From a bacterium (GTDB lineage Bacteria; Desulfobacterota; GWC2-55-46): a DNA stretch of 34,438 nt. The DNA lies in contig SCQA01000094.1 in the NCBI GenBank assembly GCA_004298725.1, positions 1-34,438 on the forward strand, written 5' to 3'. Made by a program: the position numbers and the translations under genes. Under the pieces are notes generated by a model, which worked only from the letters and a program-made list of their open reading frames with translations, was not told the origin of the DNA and searched no databases. Positions 1-7,725 of this stretch are shown here, one piece after another. Position 1 is the first letter of the stretch; each line of letters opens with the position of its first letter.

Positions 1-372
1 CAACATTTCGCTTACGTTGATATTTATTGCCCATACCGCGTTTTTTACCATACATAGCCGATCGCCCGCCGGAAAAACAAACCAGCCTAATGCCGAAAAA
101 TACCGCGCCTGAAAAACCTTGACAGAGCCGCTTTTTTTGTATACTGTATACAATGAAGGCGTGGCACGCGCTTAGTCAAAAAAAAGCTGTATAAACGCTT
201 GTTACCGGCGGTATAATGCGCGTTATCGCTAAAATATCTTTAAAACAATCATTAAGCTGAAGAACTCTCAGCTATAAAAGTTCAAGCCAATGCAAAAAAA
301 GCAGTAGCAAATTTTTAACGTCTGCAAATCAACGCAGTACATAAATTTCAGGGGTAGACTTTACAAACAACC
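1..372. other. Non-coding upstream region
   Basis: I see no convincing gene here. On the minus strand an open frame starts at about position 55 (MYGKKRGMGNK...) and runs off the left edge; 18 codons without a clear ribosome site are too few to call it a gene. A promoter with a palindromic operator lies at 119-153 and is listed separately. A perfect TATAAT is at 212-217 but has no good -35 box. A small hairpin with arms AGCTGA and TCAGCT is at 255-273. The rest is AT-rich and featureless up to the repeat element at 373. Confidence 0.5.
119..153 (+). promoter_or_regulatory. Promoter with palindromic operator
   Basis: A perfect -35 TTGACA (119-124) is followed by TATACT (140-145, spacer 15) or TACTGT (142-147, spacer 17). 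The -10 lies inside a perfect 8-1-8 inverted repeat, TTGTATACTGTATACAA, at 137-153. An operator covering the -10 suggests repression. The TGTATACA half-site resembles those bound by FadR/VanR-type GntR regulators, which is family knowledge and not proof. The next gene downstream is mdh, about 395 bp away, with a 140-bp repeat element in between, so the target operon is inferred. Confidence 0.5.
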
Positions 373-520
373 TTAAGGGTGTCTCTAAAAATTAGAAATT
401 TTTTCCGAGGTCGAGGCGGGGCGAAATAAAAAGCGGAGCATATATGTGAATATGTGAGCATTTTTATTTCGTCCTAACAAAGAGATCGGAAAAAAGGGCG
501 ATTTTTAGAGGTACCCTTAA
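373..520. mobile_element. MITE-like element, copy 1
   Basis: A 140-bp body (377-516) is flanked by direct TTAA (373-376 and 517-520). The ends are inverted: left GGGTGTCTCTAAAAAT and right, read in reverse complement, GGGTACCTCTAAAAAT. Inside is a nested palindrome with arms CGAAATAAAAA-GC and GC-ATTTTTATTTCG around an ATATGTGAATATGTGAG core. It has no coding capacity. A second copy of exactly the same length lies at 3464-3611, with about 10 differences. The size, inverted ends and target duplication fit a non-autonomous miniature element. The parent transposase is not in the window. Confidence 0.75.
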
Positions 521-547
521 AAACAAAATGACTTCAGGAGAGCATAA

Positions 548-1477
<930 letters not shown>

Positions 1478-1568
1478 ATCAGTTATCAGTGTACGGGCAT
1501 CGGTTACAGGTGAATTATGAGCAGTTACAATTCACCATTCACTATTCCCAGTCATTTCAGGAGTCTTC

Positions 1569-2405
1569 TTGAGAACGATACAAACAACGGAAATTATCGA
1601 AAAGGTCAGGAAGCTCTGCATAAACGCGGCTTACTACCTTGAAGACGACGTTGTAGCGGCTATAAGAAGCGCTGTAAAGGCCGAAGAATCGCCTCTCGGT
1701 AAAAGTTCGCTTGGCCAGATAATAGAAAACTTTGAAATAGCCGGCAAAGAAGACCTGCCTATATGCCAGGACACCGGCATAGCCGTGTTTTTCGTGGAAT
1801 ACGGAAGAGAAGCGCATATTAACGGCCCTCTCGAAGAGGCGATTAACGAAGGCGTCAGGCAAGGCTACAAAGACGGATATTTAAGAAAATCCGTCTGCCA
1901 CCCTTTAACAAGACTCAATACCAACGACAACACACCCGCCATCATTCACATCAGCATGACTGAAGGCGACAAGATAAAGATAAAACTTGCCCCGAAAGGC
2001 GCCGGAAGCGAGAACATGAGCAAACTTGCCATGCTGAAACCTGCTGACGGAATAGACGGCATAAAAAAGTTTGTCGTCGAGACTGTAAAAAACGCCGGCG
2101 GAAACCCCTGCCCTCCGATAATCGTCGGCGTAGGCATAGGCGGCAACTTTGAAAAATGCGCGATACTGTCCAAAAAAGCCCTTTTAAGGCACATCGGTAG
2201 CCCTAACCCGGATAACGCGCTAAGGGAGCTTGAACAAAACCTTCATACCGCTATTAACAACCTTGGCATTGGCACTATGGGCTTTGGCGGCACTGTTACG
2301 GCTCTTGCCGTGCATATCGAGGCGCATCCATGCCACATAGCAAGCCTTCCAGTGGCAGTGAACATACAGTGCCACGCAAGCAGGCACAAAGAGGTAATTA
2401 TATAA
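1569..2405 (+). CDS. fumA: Class I fumarate hydratase, alpha subunit
   Basis: This is the N-terminal-type subunit of the oxygen-sensitive, [4Fe-4S] fumarase of the two-subunit form (also seen in tartrate dehydratase TtdA). It converts malate and fumarate together with the beta subunit that follows. The protein is 278 residues and starts at TTG (1569), preceded by CAGGAG. Visible marks are ICQDTG (Cys66), KGAGSEN at 143-149, NPCPP (Cys181) and GGNFEKC (Cys197); these three Cys are the likely cluster ligands. The stop codon overlaps the beta-subunit ATG by one base (TAATG), implying translational coupling. Tartrate dehydratase is an alternative by family, but the position between mdh and a fumarate reductase block favours fumarase. 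Confidence 0.93.
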   Translation: MRTIQTTEIIEKVRKLCINAAYYLEDDVVAAIRSAVKAEESPLGKSSLGQIIENFEIAGKEDLPICQDTGIAVFFVEYGREAHINGPLEEAINEGVRQGYKDGYLRKSVCHPLTRLNTNDNTPAIIHISMTEGDKIKIKLAPKGAGSENMSKLAMLKPADGIDGIKKFVVETVKNAGGNPCPPIIVGVGIGGNFEKCAILSKKALLRHIGSPNPDNALRELEQNLHTAINNLGIGTMGFGGTVTALAVHIEAHPCHIASLPVAVNIQCHASRHKEVII

Positions 2406-2965
2406 TGACCGAACCTATACGCATAACGCCTCCTTTTACCTCCGCTGACATTGACAAACTTAAAGCCGGAGACAATGTTTTGATAACCGGCGTGATATAC
2501 ACGGCAAGGGACGCGGCGCACAAAAGGCTTATTGCGTTACTTGATAAAGGCGAAAAACTTCCGTTTGACTTAAAAGGACAAGTCATATATTACGTCGGGC
2601 CGACTCCGGCAAAACCCGGGCAGGTTATAGGCTCGGCCGGGCCGACTACAAGCGGCAGAATGGACGCTTACACCCCACGCCTTCTTGAGCTTGGGTTAAA
2701 AGCGACGCTCGGCAAGGGACAACGCTCCGAAGAGGTGCTTGACGCCATGAAGAAGCATAAGGCCGTTTACATGGCCGCTGTCGGCGGAGCCGCGGCGCTT
2801 ATTTCAAAGTGCATAAAAAAAGCTGAAATTATCGCATACGACGACCTCGGCGCCGAGGCCATAAGGCGGCTCGAGGTCGTTGACTTTCCCGCGATAGTCG
2901 TAAACGACTCAATGGGCGGAGACCTCTTTACGCAAGGCACTCAAAAATACAGGAAGGCCGTCTGA
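2405..2965 (+). CDS. fumB: Class I fumarate hydratase, beta subunit
   Basis: This is the C-terminal-type subunit of class I fumarase and contributes substrate-binding residues to the alpha/beta enzyme. An upstream in-frame GTG at 2330 would extend it, but I choose ATG 2405 because it overlaps the alpha stop by one base and the homologous region begins there (MTEPIRITPPF). That gives 186 residues, normal for this subunit. The motifs VIYYVGPTPAKPGQVIGSAGP and the TTSGRMD stretch are typical of the TtdB/FumB beta family. Its stop overlaps the hdrC start (TGATG), so the fumarase genes appear translationally tied to the Hdr genes. Confidence 0.93.
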   Translation: MTEPIRITPPFTSADIDKLKAGDNVLITGVIYTARDAAHKRLIALLDKGEKLPFDLKGQVIYYVGPTPAKPGQVIGSAGPTTSGRMDAYTPRLLELGLKATLGKGQRSEEVLDAMKKHKAVYMAAVGGAAALISKCIKKAEIIAYDDLGAEAIRRLEVVDFPAIVVNDSMGGDLFTQGTQKYRKAV

Positions 2966-3372
2966 TGAAGATAAAGCTCGCGCAGTCAGCCATTGAAGGC
3001 AGTGAGATAAACCAGCTTGAACGCGTAACAGGCGAAGAGCTTAAACGGTGCTACCAGTGCGGCAAATGCTCGGCAGGTTGCCCAGTGTCATTCGCAATGG
3101 ATATACCGCCGACACAGATAATGCGCTTTCTTCAACTTGGCATGTTTGACGACGTAATGAAGGCGAACTCTTTGTGGGTCTGCGTCGGGTGTTTGCAATG
3201 CTACGCGCGTTGCCCGCAGGGTTGCAGTGTGGCGAACGTGCTTGAGGGCCTCCGCCAGATGGTGCTTAGAAAAGGCGAGGATCACTACGGCGTTAAGGAA
3301 ATATCCGCGCGCTTTCTTGAAAAAGCGCCCCAACAGGCTATAGTTTGCGGTTTCAGAAAGTTCGTAAGCTGA
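2965..3372 (+). CDS. hdrC: Heterodisulfide reductase subunit C-like protein
   Basis: This 135-residue soluble electron-transfer protein has two ferredoxin-type clusters: C29-x2-C32-x2-C35-x3-C39 and C73-x2-C76-x2-C79-x3-C83, plus Cys87. This is the HdrC arrangement (CYQCGKCSAGCP and CVGCLQCYARCP). In HdrABC complexes HdrC carries electrons between HdrA and the HdrB active site. The start codon overlaps the fumarase beta stop (TGATG). The next gene is hdrB, but the two are parted by 244 bp that contain a MITE-like element. HdrC-like proteins also serve in Qmo and other complexes; here the following hdrB and hdrA make the Hdr assignment firm. Confidence 0.9.
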   Translation: MKIKLAQSAIEGSEINQLERVTGEELKRCYQCGKCSAGCPVSFAMDIPPTQIMRFLQLGMFDDVMKANSLWVCVGCLQCYARCPQGCSVANVLEGLRQMVLRKGEDHYGVKEISARFLEKAPQQAIVCGFRKFVS

Positions 3373-3393
3373 ATTTTGGGTATATTGCGCTAC

Positions 3394-3442
3394 GTGATTA
3401 GTAGCCGGCGTTTAGTTGGTTGAACGTTTCTCTGCTAATCAC
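3394..3442. repeat. Inverted repeat of the GTGATTAG type
   Basis: Arms GTGATTAGTAG (3394-3404) and CTGCTAATCAC (3432-3442) pair with one mismatch across a 27-nt loop. Related words (ACTAACCACTAATCAC) follow at 3447-3463. It lies between the hdrC stop and the MITE-like copy 2. It may form an RNA hairpin in the hdrC-hdrB spacer, but there is no T-tract, so I do not call it a terminator. Confidence 0.4.
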
Positions 3443-3463
3443 CATACACTAACCACTAATCAC

Positions 3464-3611
3464 TTTAGGGTGTCTCTAAAAATTAGAAATTTTTTCCGAG
3501 GTCGAGGCAGGATGAAATAAAAAGCGGAACATATATGCGAATATGTGAGCATTTTTATTTCGTCCTAACAAAGAGATCGGGAAAAAGAGCAATTTATAGA
3601 GGTGCCCTTTA
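3464..3611. mobile_element. MITE-like element, copy 2
   Basis: A 140-bp body (3468-3607) is flanked by direct TTTA repeats (3464-3467 and 3608-3611). TTTA is not self-complementary, so these are true direct repeats and not part of the terminal inverted repeats, which supports a 4-bp target duplication. Ends are GGGTGTCTCTAAAAAT on the left and, reversed, GGGCACCTCTATAAAT on the right. The body matches copy 1 (377-516) over its full length with about 10 substitutions and lies in the same orientation. It splits hdrC from hdrB, and its right end carries the AGAGG and GTG found just before the hdrB ATG. Confidence 0.78.
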
Positions 3612-3616
3612 TTAAA

Positions 3617-4486
3617 ATGAAGATACCCTACTACCCAGGCTGTACTTTGAATACCGTTGCCAAGGACTTCGACTTGTCCGCAAAGACATCTGCCCTTGCC
3701 ATGGGCTTTGAACTTGCCGAGCTACCGCAGTGGAACTGTTGCGGCGCGACATTTCCGCTTACGCCGGATAATATCATCGCTCTTACGGCTCCGGCAAAGG
3801 TTTTGTCAAACGCAAGGCTCGCCGGCGACACGCTGACCACGCTCTGTTCTGTCTGCTACAACGTATTGAAACGCACAAACAAAGTAATTAGAGACGACAA
3901 AGAGCGCCGCTCAACCATAAACGGTTTTATAGAGGCCGACTATGACGGAAGCCTTAATATAATACACTTCCTTGAAATATTGAGGGACAGAATAGGCTTT
4001 GAAAAGGTAAAAAAGGCGGTTAAAAAACCGCTTAACGGCTTAAAAGCCGCTTCATACTACGGTTGCATGTTACTCCGGCCTTTTGAGGACATGGGCATTG
4101 ACGACTCCGAAGCGCCAATGATAATGGAAAACCTTGTTACAGCGCTTGGCGCCGAGCCGGTAACATTTCCAAATAAAATAGAATGTTGCGGCGCGCACCT
4201 TGCCATGAACAACGAAGATATCGTCACAAGACTTTCCGGCAACGTAATGACGTCGGCAGTCAACAGCGGGGCCGAAATAATAGTAACCACTTGCCCGCTT
4301 TGCCATTATAACCTTGAAAAGAGTCAACCTAAGGTGGCGGAGTCAACCCCGGGCTACAAGAACGTGCCTATCGTATATTTTACCCAGCTTCTCGGCCTTG
4401 CGCTCGGTCAGAATGAAGCAGGCCTCGGCTTTGACAAGAACCAATGGGACGCACGGCCTTTACTGAAGAAAAAGGGGTTGTTATAG
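3617..4486 (+). CDS. hdrB: Heterodisulfide reductase subunit B-like protein
   Basis: From ATG 3617 (MKIPYYPGC) the product is 289 residues. Two complete CCG domains are visible: C9, C41-C42, C77-x2-C80 and C150, C190-C191, C226-x2-C229. In methanogen HdrB these motifs bind two noncubane [4Fe-4S] clusters that reduce heterodisulfide. Here the natural acceptor is unknown; it could be a disulfide or simply a relay to the fumarate reductase subunits downstream. A GTG at 3602, inside the MITE end, would add five residues; I prefer ATG because it matches the usual MKIPYYPGC start, although its best Shine-Dalgarno (AGAGG, 3598-3602) is rather far at 14 nt. SdhE at 21531 is a paralogue of nearly equal length. 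Confidence 0.88.
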   Translation: MKIPYYPGCTLNTVAKDFDLSAKTSALAMGFELAELPQWNCCGATFPLTPDNIIALTAPAKVLSNARLAGDTLTTLCSVCYNVLKRTNKVIRDDKERRSTINGFIEADYDGSLNIIHFLEILRDRIGFEKVKKAVKKPLNGLKAASYYGCMLLRPFEDMGIDDSEAPMIMENLVTALGAEPVTFPNKIECCGAHLAMNNEDIVTRLSGNVMTSAVNSGAEIIVTTCPLCHYNLEKSQPKVAESTPGYKNVPIVYFTQLLGLALGQNEAGLGFDKNQWDARPLLKKKGLL

Positions 4487-4545
4487 GCTGGTTTTATGGG
4501 CGATACACGCGGCAATTGATTGAAGAGCAATAGAAGAGGATTTTT

Positions 4546-6519
4546 ATGCCAAGAATAGGCGTTTTCGTTTGTCAGTGCGGAAATAACATAGCCGCCACGG
4601 TTGACACAAAAAAAGTCGCCGAGGAGATGAAAAACCTCCCGGGCGTCGTATTTGCCTGCGACTACAAGTTCATGTGCTCGTCACCCGGGCAGGATATGCT
4701 TAAAAACGCCATCAAGGACAACAAACTTGACGGCGTAATCGTATCGGCCTGCTCTCCGCACATGCACGAAAAGACCTTCAGAAAAGCGTGCGAATCAGCG
4801 GGCCTTAACCCTTATCAGTGCGAAATAACCAACATACGCGAGCAATGCTCGTGGGTGCATCACGACAAAACCAAAAAAGCCGGCACGCTTAAAAGCGCCG
4901 ACCTTACGAGAATGACGATAGAGCGGCTTAAAAAAAATAAGCCGCTGGCCAAAATAAAGATACCCGTTAAAAAGAAGGCCATTGTAATAGGCGGCGGCAT
5001 AGCAGGCATACAGGCGGCGCTTGACATAGCCGAAGGCGGGGTTGACGTAATTATCGTCGAAAAAGAGCCGTCAATCGGCGGCAACATGGCGCGGCTTTCC
5101 GAAACCTTCCCAACCATGGACTGCTCGCAGTGCATCCTCACGCCGAAGATGGTCGAGGCCGAGCTTCACGAAAGAATAACGCTTTATACGTATTCTGAAA
5201 TTGAAAAGGTTGACGGCTACATCGGCAACTTCACGGTGCAGATACGGCGTAAATCAAAATACGTTGACGAAGAGCGTTGCACCGGTTGCGGAGAGTGCAT
5301 TGAAAAGTGTCCGTTCAAGGTGGATAGCGCCTTTGAACTTGGCATGACCAAGAGGAAGGTCATTTACACGCCCTTTCCACAGTCCGTGCCGAACGTGCCG
5401 GTAATAGACGCGCCCAACTGCACCAAAATTCAAAAAGACAAATGCGGCGTGTGCGCCATAGTCTGCGGGCCGAAGTGCATCGACTTCAAGATGGAAGATA
5501 AAATAGTCACCGTGGAAGCGGGCGCAATTATAGTGGCAACCGGCTACCAGCTTATGCCCAACGAACGCTTCGGCGAATACGGCTACGGACGGATAAAAGA
5601 CGTTATAAGCGGTATGCAGTTTGAAAGGCTTGCGTCAGCCTCCGGCCCCACTGGCGGAGAAATAAAAAGGCCGTCCGACGGCAAGGTGCCAAGAAGCGTA
5701 GTCTTTATCCAGTGCGCCGGTTCAAGGGACGAGAAAAAAGGCGTATCATACTGCTCAAAGGTATGTTGTATGTACACGGCAAAGCACACCATGCTTTACA
5801 GCCACAAGGTGCACCACGGCCAGTCATATGTTTTCTACATGGACATCCGGGCCGGCGGAAAACGCTACGAAGAATTCGTAAGGCGCGCCATAGAGCACGA
5901 CAACGCGATGTATTTAAGAGGACGCGTGTCGCGCGTATATGAACGCGACGGCAAGGTACTTGTGCAGGGCGCGGACACCCTTTCAGGCAATCAGGTGGAA
6001 ATAGAAGCCGACATGGTCGTACTTGCAACCGCCATAATTTCAAGAGACGGCGCGGACACGCTTGCGCAGAAGCTCAGCATAGGCTACGACAAATACAAGT
6101 TTTACAACGAGTACCACCCCAAGCTTAAACCGGTCGAGACCGTCACCGCGGGCATATTCCTTGCCGGAACATGCATGGGGCCCATGGACATACCGGACTC
6201 GGTTGCTCAGGGTAGCGCCGCGGCAAGCAAGGTGCTTTCTCTTTTTTCAGCGGATGAAATGACAAGAGAACCGATAACGGCCATTGTAAACAAGGTTACC
6301 TGCAACTCGTGCTGGGACTGTTTAACCGCCTGCCCGTATTCTGCCATTGAAAGAGACGCGGTAAAAAACAGGCAGGGCGTAATAACAAAATGGCTTGCGA
6401 AGGTGAACGAAGGCGTGTGCCAGGGGTGCGGCGTGTGCGTTGCCGCTTGCAGAAGCAAGTCAATTGACCTGCGCGGATACACGGATGAGCAGGTTTTTGC
6501 GGCGATAAACGCGTTTTAA
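4546..6519 (+). CDS. hdrA: Heterodisulfide reductase subunit A (FAD, Fe-S)
   Basis: This 657-residue flavoprotein is the centre of Hdr complexes, and in methanogens its FAD performs electron bifurcation. In order it has an N-terminal domain starting RIGVFVCQCGNN, a FAD-binding GGGIAG at about 149-154, the HdrA-typical DCSQCILTPKM at 192-202, a ferredoxin cluster C245-x2-C248-x2-C251-x3-C255, further Cys (KCGVCAIVCGPKC), a second nucleotide-binding half (QCAGSRD...CSKVCC), and two C-terminal clusters, CNSCWDCLTACP and CQGCGVCVAACRS. That is the long HdrA form with all cluster sets. AGAGGA precedes the ATG. It sits between hdrB and the MvhD/FlxD gene, as in hdr-mvhD and hdr-flx operons, where the partner feeds electrons into HdrA. 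Confidence 0.94.
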   Translation: MPRIGVFVCQCGNNIAATVDTKKVAEEMKNLPGVVFACDYKFMCSSPGQDMLKNAIKDNKLDGVIVSACSPHMHEKTFRKACESAGLNPYQCEITNIREQCSWVHHDKTKKAGTLKSADLTRMTIERLKKNKPLAKIKIPVKKKAIVIGGGIAGIQAALDIAEGGVDVIIVEKEPSIGGNMARLSETFPTMDCSQCILTPKMVEAELHERITLYTYSEIEKVDGYIGNFTVQIRRKSKYVDEERCTGCGECIEKCPFKVDSAFELGMTKRKVIYTPFPQSVPNVPVIDAPNCTKIQKDKCGVCAIVCGPKCIDFKMEDKIVTVEAGAIIVATGYQLMPNERFGEYGYGRIKDVISGMQFERLASASGPTGGEIKRPSDGKVPRSVVFIQCAGSRDEKKGVSYCSKVCCMYTAKHTMLYSHKVHHGQSYVFYMDIRAGGKRYEEFVRRAIEHDNAMYLRGRVSRVYERDGKVLVQGADTLSGNQVEIEADMVVLATAIISRDGADTLAQKLSIGYDKYKFYNEYHPKLKPVETVTAGIFLAGTCMGPMDIPDSVAQGSAAASKVLSLFSADEMTREPITAIVNKVTCNSCWDCLTACPYSAIERDAVKNRQGVITKWLAKVNEGVCQGCGVCVAACRSKSIDLRGYTDEQVFAAINAF

Positions 6520-6578
6520 CGCCACGGCCTCATTACAGCTTGTCAGACTGCTGATATTATAATCAAGGATTTATCATA

Positions 6579-7040
6579 ATGACGGAACATACTGAGCAAA
6601 CAGAATCCTGCGGCTTCGAGCCTAAAATAATGGCCTTTGTGTGCAACTGGTGCACCTATGCCGGCGCCGACCTTGCCGGAACGAGCAGGATGGAATACAG
6701 GCCGAACGTGCGGATAATTAAGCTCCCCTGCACCGGCAGGATAGACCCGCTATTTATCATCAAGGCCTTTGAAAACGGCGCGGACGGAGTGCTCGTCTCC
6801 GGTTGCCACCCCGGAGACTGCCACTACACCACCGGCAATTACCACGCAAGGCGCCGCTGGATAGGCTTTAAAAACCTTATGGAGTTTACGGGCATTGACA
6901 TGAGAAGGCTTCATTTTTCATGGGTATCCGCGTCAGAGGCCATCAAGTGGGTTGACCTGATAAACGGCATAACCGATGAAATAAAGAAAATAGGGCCGTT
7001 CATGGAATACAAGGGGCTGAAGGAAAAAGCCAGCCTGTAA
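6579..7040 (+). CDS. MvhD/FlxD-like electron-transfer subunit
   Basis: This 153-residue protein belongs to the methyl-viologen-reducing hydrogenase delta subunit (MvhD/FrhD) family. The family mark FVCNWCTYAGADLAGTSR lies at 20-37 (Cys22, Cys25), with Cys51 in LPCTGRI and Cys76 and Cys81 in SGCHPGDCHY; these ligate a [2Fe-2S] cluster in the family. Its known role is a bridge that passes electrons from a hydrogenase or an NADH-oxidising unit to HdrA. No hydrogenase genes are seen here, and an NAD(P)H/FAD protein (9732-10565) is present, so it most likely serves as FlxD. AAGGAT precedes the ATG, and it is 59 bp after hdrA. Confidence 0.88.
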   Translation: MTEHTEQTESCGFEPKIMAFVCNWCTYAGADLAGTSRMEYRPNVRIIKLPCTGRIDPLFIIKAFENGADGVLVSGCHPGDCHYTTGNYHARRRWIGFKNLMEFTGIDMRRLHFSWVSASEAIKWVDLINGITDEIKKIGPFMEYKGLKEKASL

Positions 7041-7071
7041 CTAAGCCGCGCAAACAAAGAGGGAGCGTCGC

Positions 7072-7284
7072 ATGGCAAATGAAATATCCGTTAACGCGGT
7101 AATAATTGAAAACGAAGACGGCACTTACAGGGCGTTATGCCCGGACCTCTCCGTGGAATCAGTCGGTAAAAATTCCGACGACGCTTTAAGAAACCTGAAA
7201 GACGCCGTAACAAAACACGTAAAAGAAAAAGGCGCGTCACTTAATTCGGTAAAGTGCATGAAGCTTAGGGTGCAGGTAAACTGA
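7072..7284 (+). CDS. HicB-like domain protein (solo)
   Basis: This 70-residue protein resembles the HicB antitoxin N-terminal fold (UPF0150 type): short strands NAVIIENEDGTYRALCPDLS, then VESVGKNSDDALRNLKDAV. It lacks the DNA-binding extension of full HicB proteins, and no HicA toxin gene lies on either side. The stop overlaps the start of the next gene (TGATG), so it is translated with the PNPOx-fold protein. GAGGGA lies upstream of the ATG. Its place inside an electron-transfer operon argues for a role linked to that complex or its regulation, and against a mobile toxin-antitoxin pair; this is inference. The function is unknown. Confidence 0.72.
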   Translation: MANEISVNAVIIENEDGTYRALCPDLSVESVGKNSDDALRNLKDAVTKHVKEKGASLNSVKCMKLRVQVN

Positions 7285-7715
7285 TGAATACTTCAATCGC
7301 CGAGTGCGTAAAATTCACTAACGAAAACCCGCGTTGCTTCCTGGCCACAGTTGAGGGCGACCAGCCGAGGGTGCGCGGCATGCACCTGATGTTTTCTAAT
7401 GAACAGGGTTTTTATTTTACAACAGGCAACTTTAAAGGCATGTACGGCCAACTTCAGAAAAACCCCAAGACCGAAGTCTGCTTCTTTTCGCCTAAAGAAA
7501 TGCGCTCGATGCGAATTGCGGGCGAAGTCGAGTTCATAACGGACATGAAAGAAAAAGAGGAAATATTCAAAAAGACCCAGTGGCTTAAAAACATCATCGG
7601 CACGCACGACAACGCCATGTGGACGCCTTTCAGAATACAAAGGGGCGTAGCTTACTTCTGGACAATGGCCGCTAACCTTGAAAAGCCAAACTACATCGGT
7701 TTTGATTTTAAATAA
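7284..7715 (+). CDS. Pyridoxamine 5'-phosphate oxidase-fold flavoprotein
   Basis: This 143-residue protein has the split-barrel flavin-binding fold: FTNENPRCFLATVEGDQPRVRGMHL at the N-terminus, then GFYFTTGNFKGMYGQLQKNPKTEVCFF. Members bind FMN, F420 or haem. This is one of the general 'PNPOx family' proteins common in anaerobes and is probably not the PdxH enzyme. It is translationally coupled to the HicB-like gene (ATG within the TGATG overlap) and is followed by the FlxC-like gene at 7726. Its place in the middle of the Hdr/Flx array suggests a flavin-handling or redox accessory role, but the substrate cannot be told from sequence. Confidence 0.8.
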   Translation: MNTSIAECVKFTNENPRCFLATVEGDQPRVRGMHLMFSNEQGFYFTTGNFKGMYGQLQKNPKTEVCFFSPKEMRSMRIAGEVEFITDMKEKEEIFKKTQWLKNIIGTHDNAMWTPFRIQRGVAYFWTMAANLEKPNYIGFDFK

Positions 7716-7725
7716 AAAACAGGCA

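Noticed and set aside
153..194. A 13-codon leader peptide (ATG just after the operator)
   Set aside because: It starts within the promoter palindrome, so the ATG would be upstream of or at the RNA start, and there is no ribosome site or repeated regulatory codons.
2330..2404. Longer N-terminus for fumarase beta from GTG 2330
   Set aside because: The extra 25 residues lie inside the alpha gene, are unlike the family, and ATG 2405 forms a standard stop-start overlap.
7072..7284. HicA-HicB toxin-antitoxin pair
   Set aside because: Only the HicB-like half is present. No HicA-like frame lies next to it on either strand, and it is coupled to a PNPOx-fold gene.
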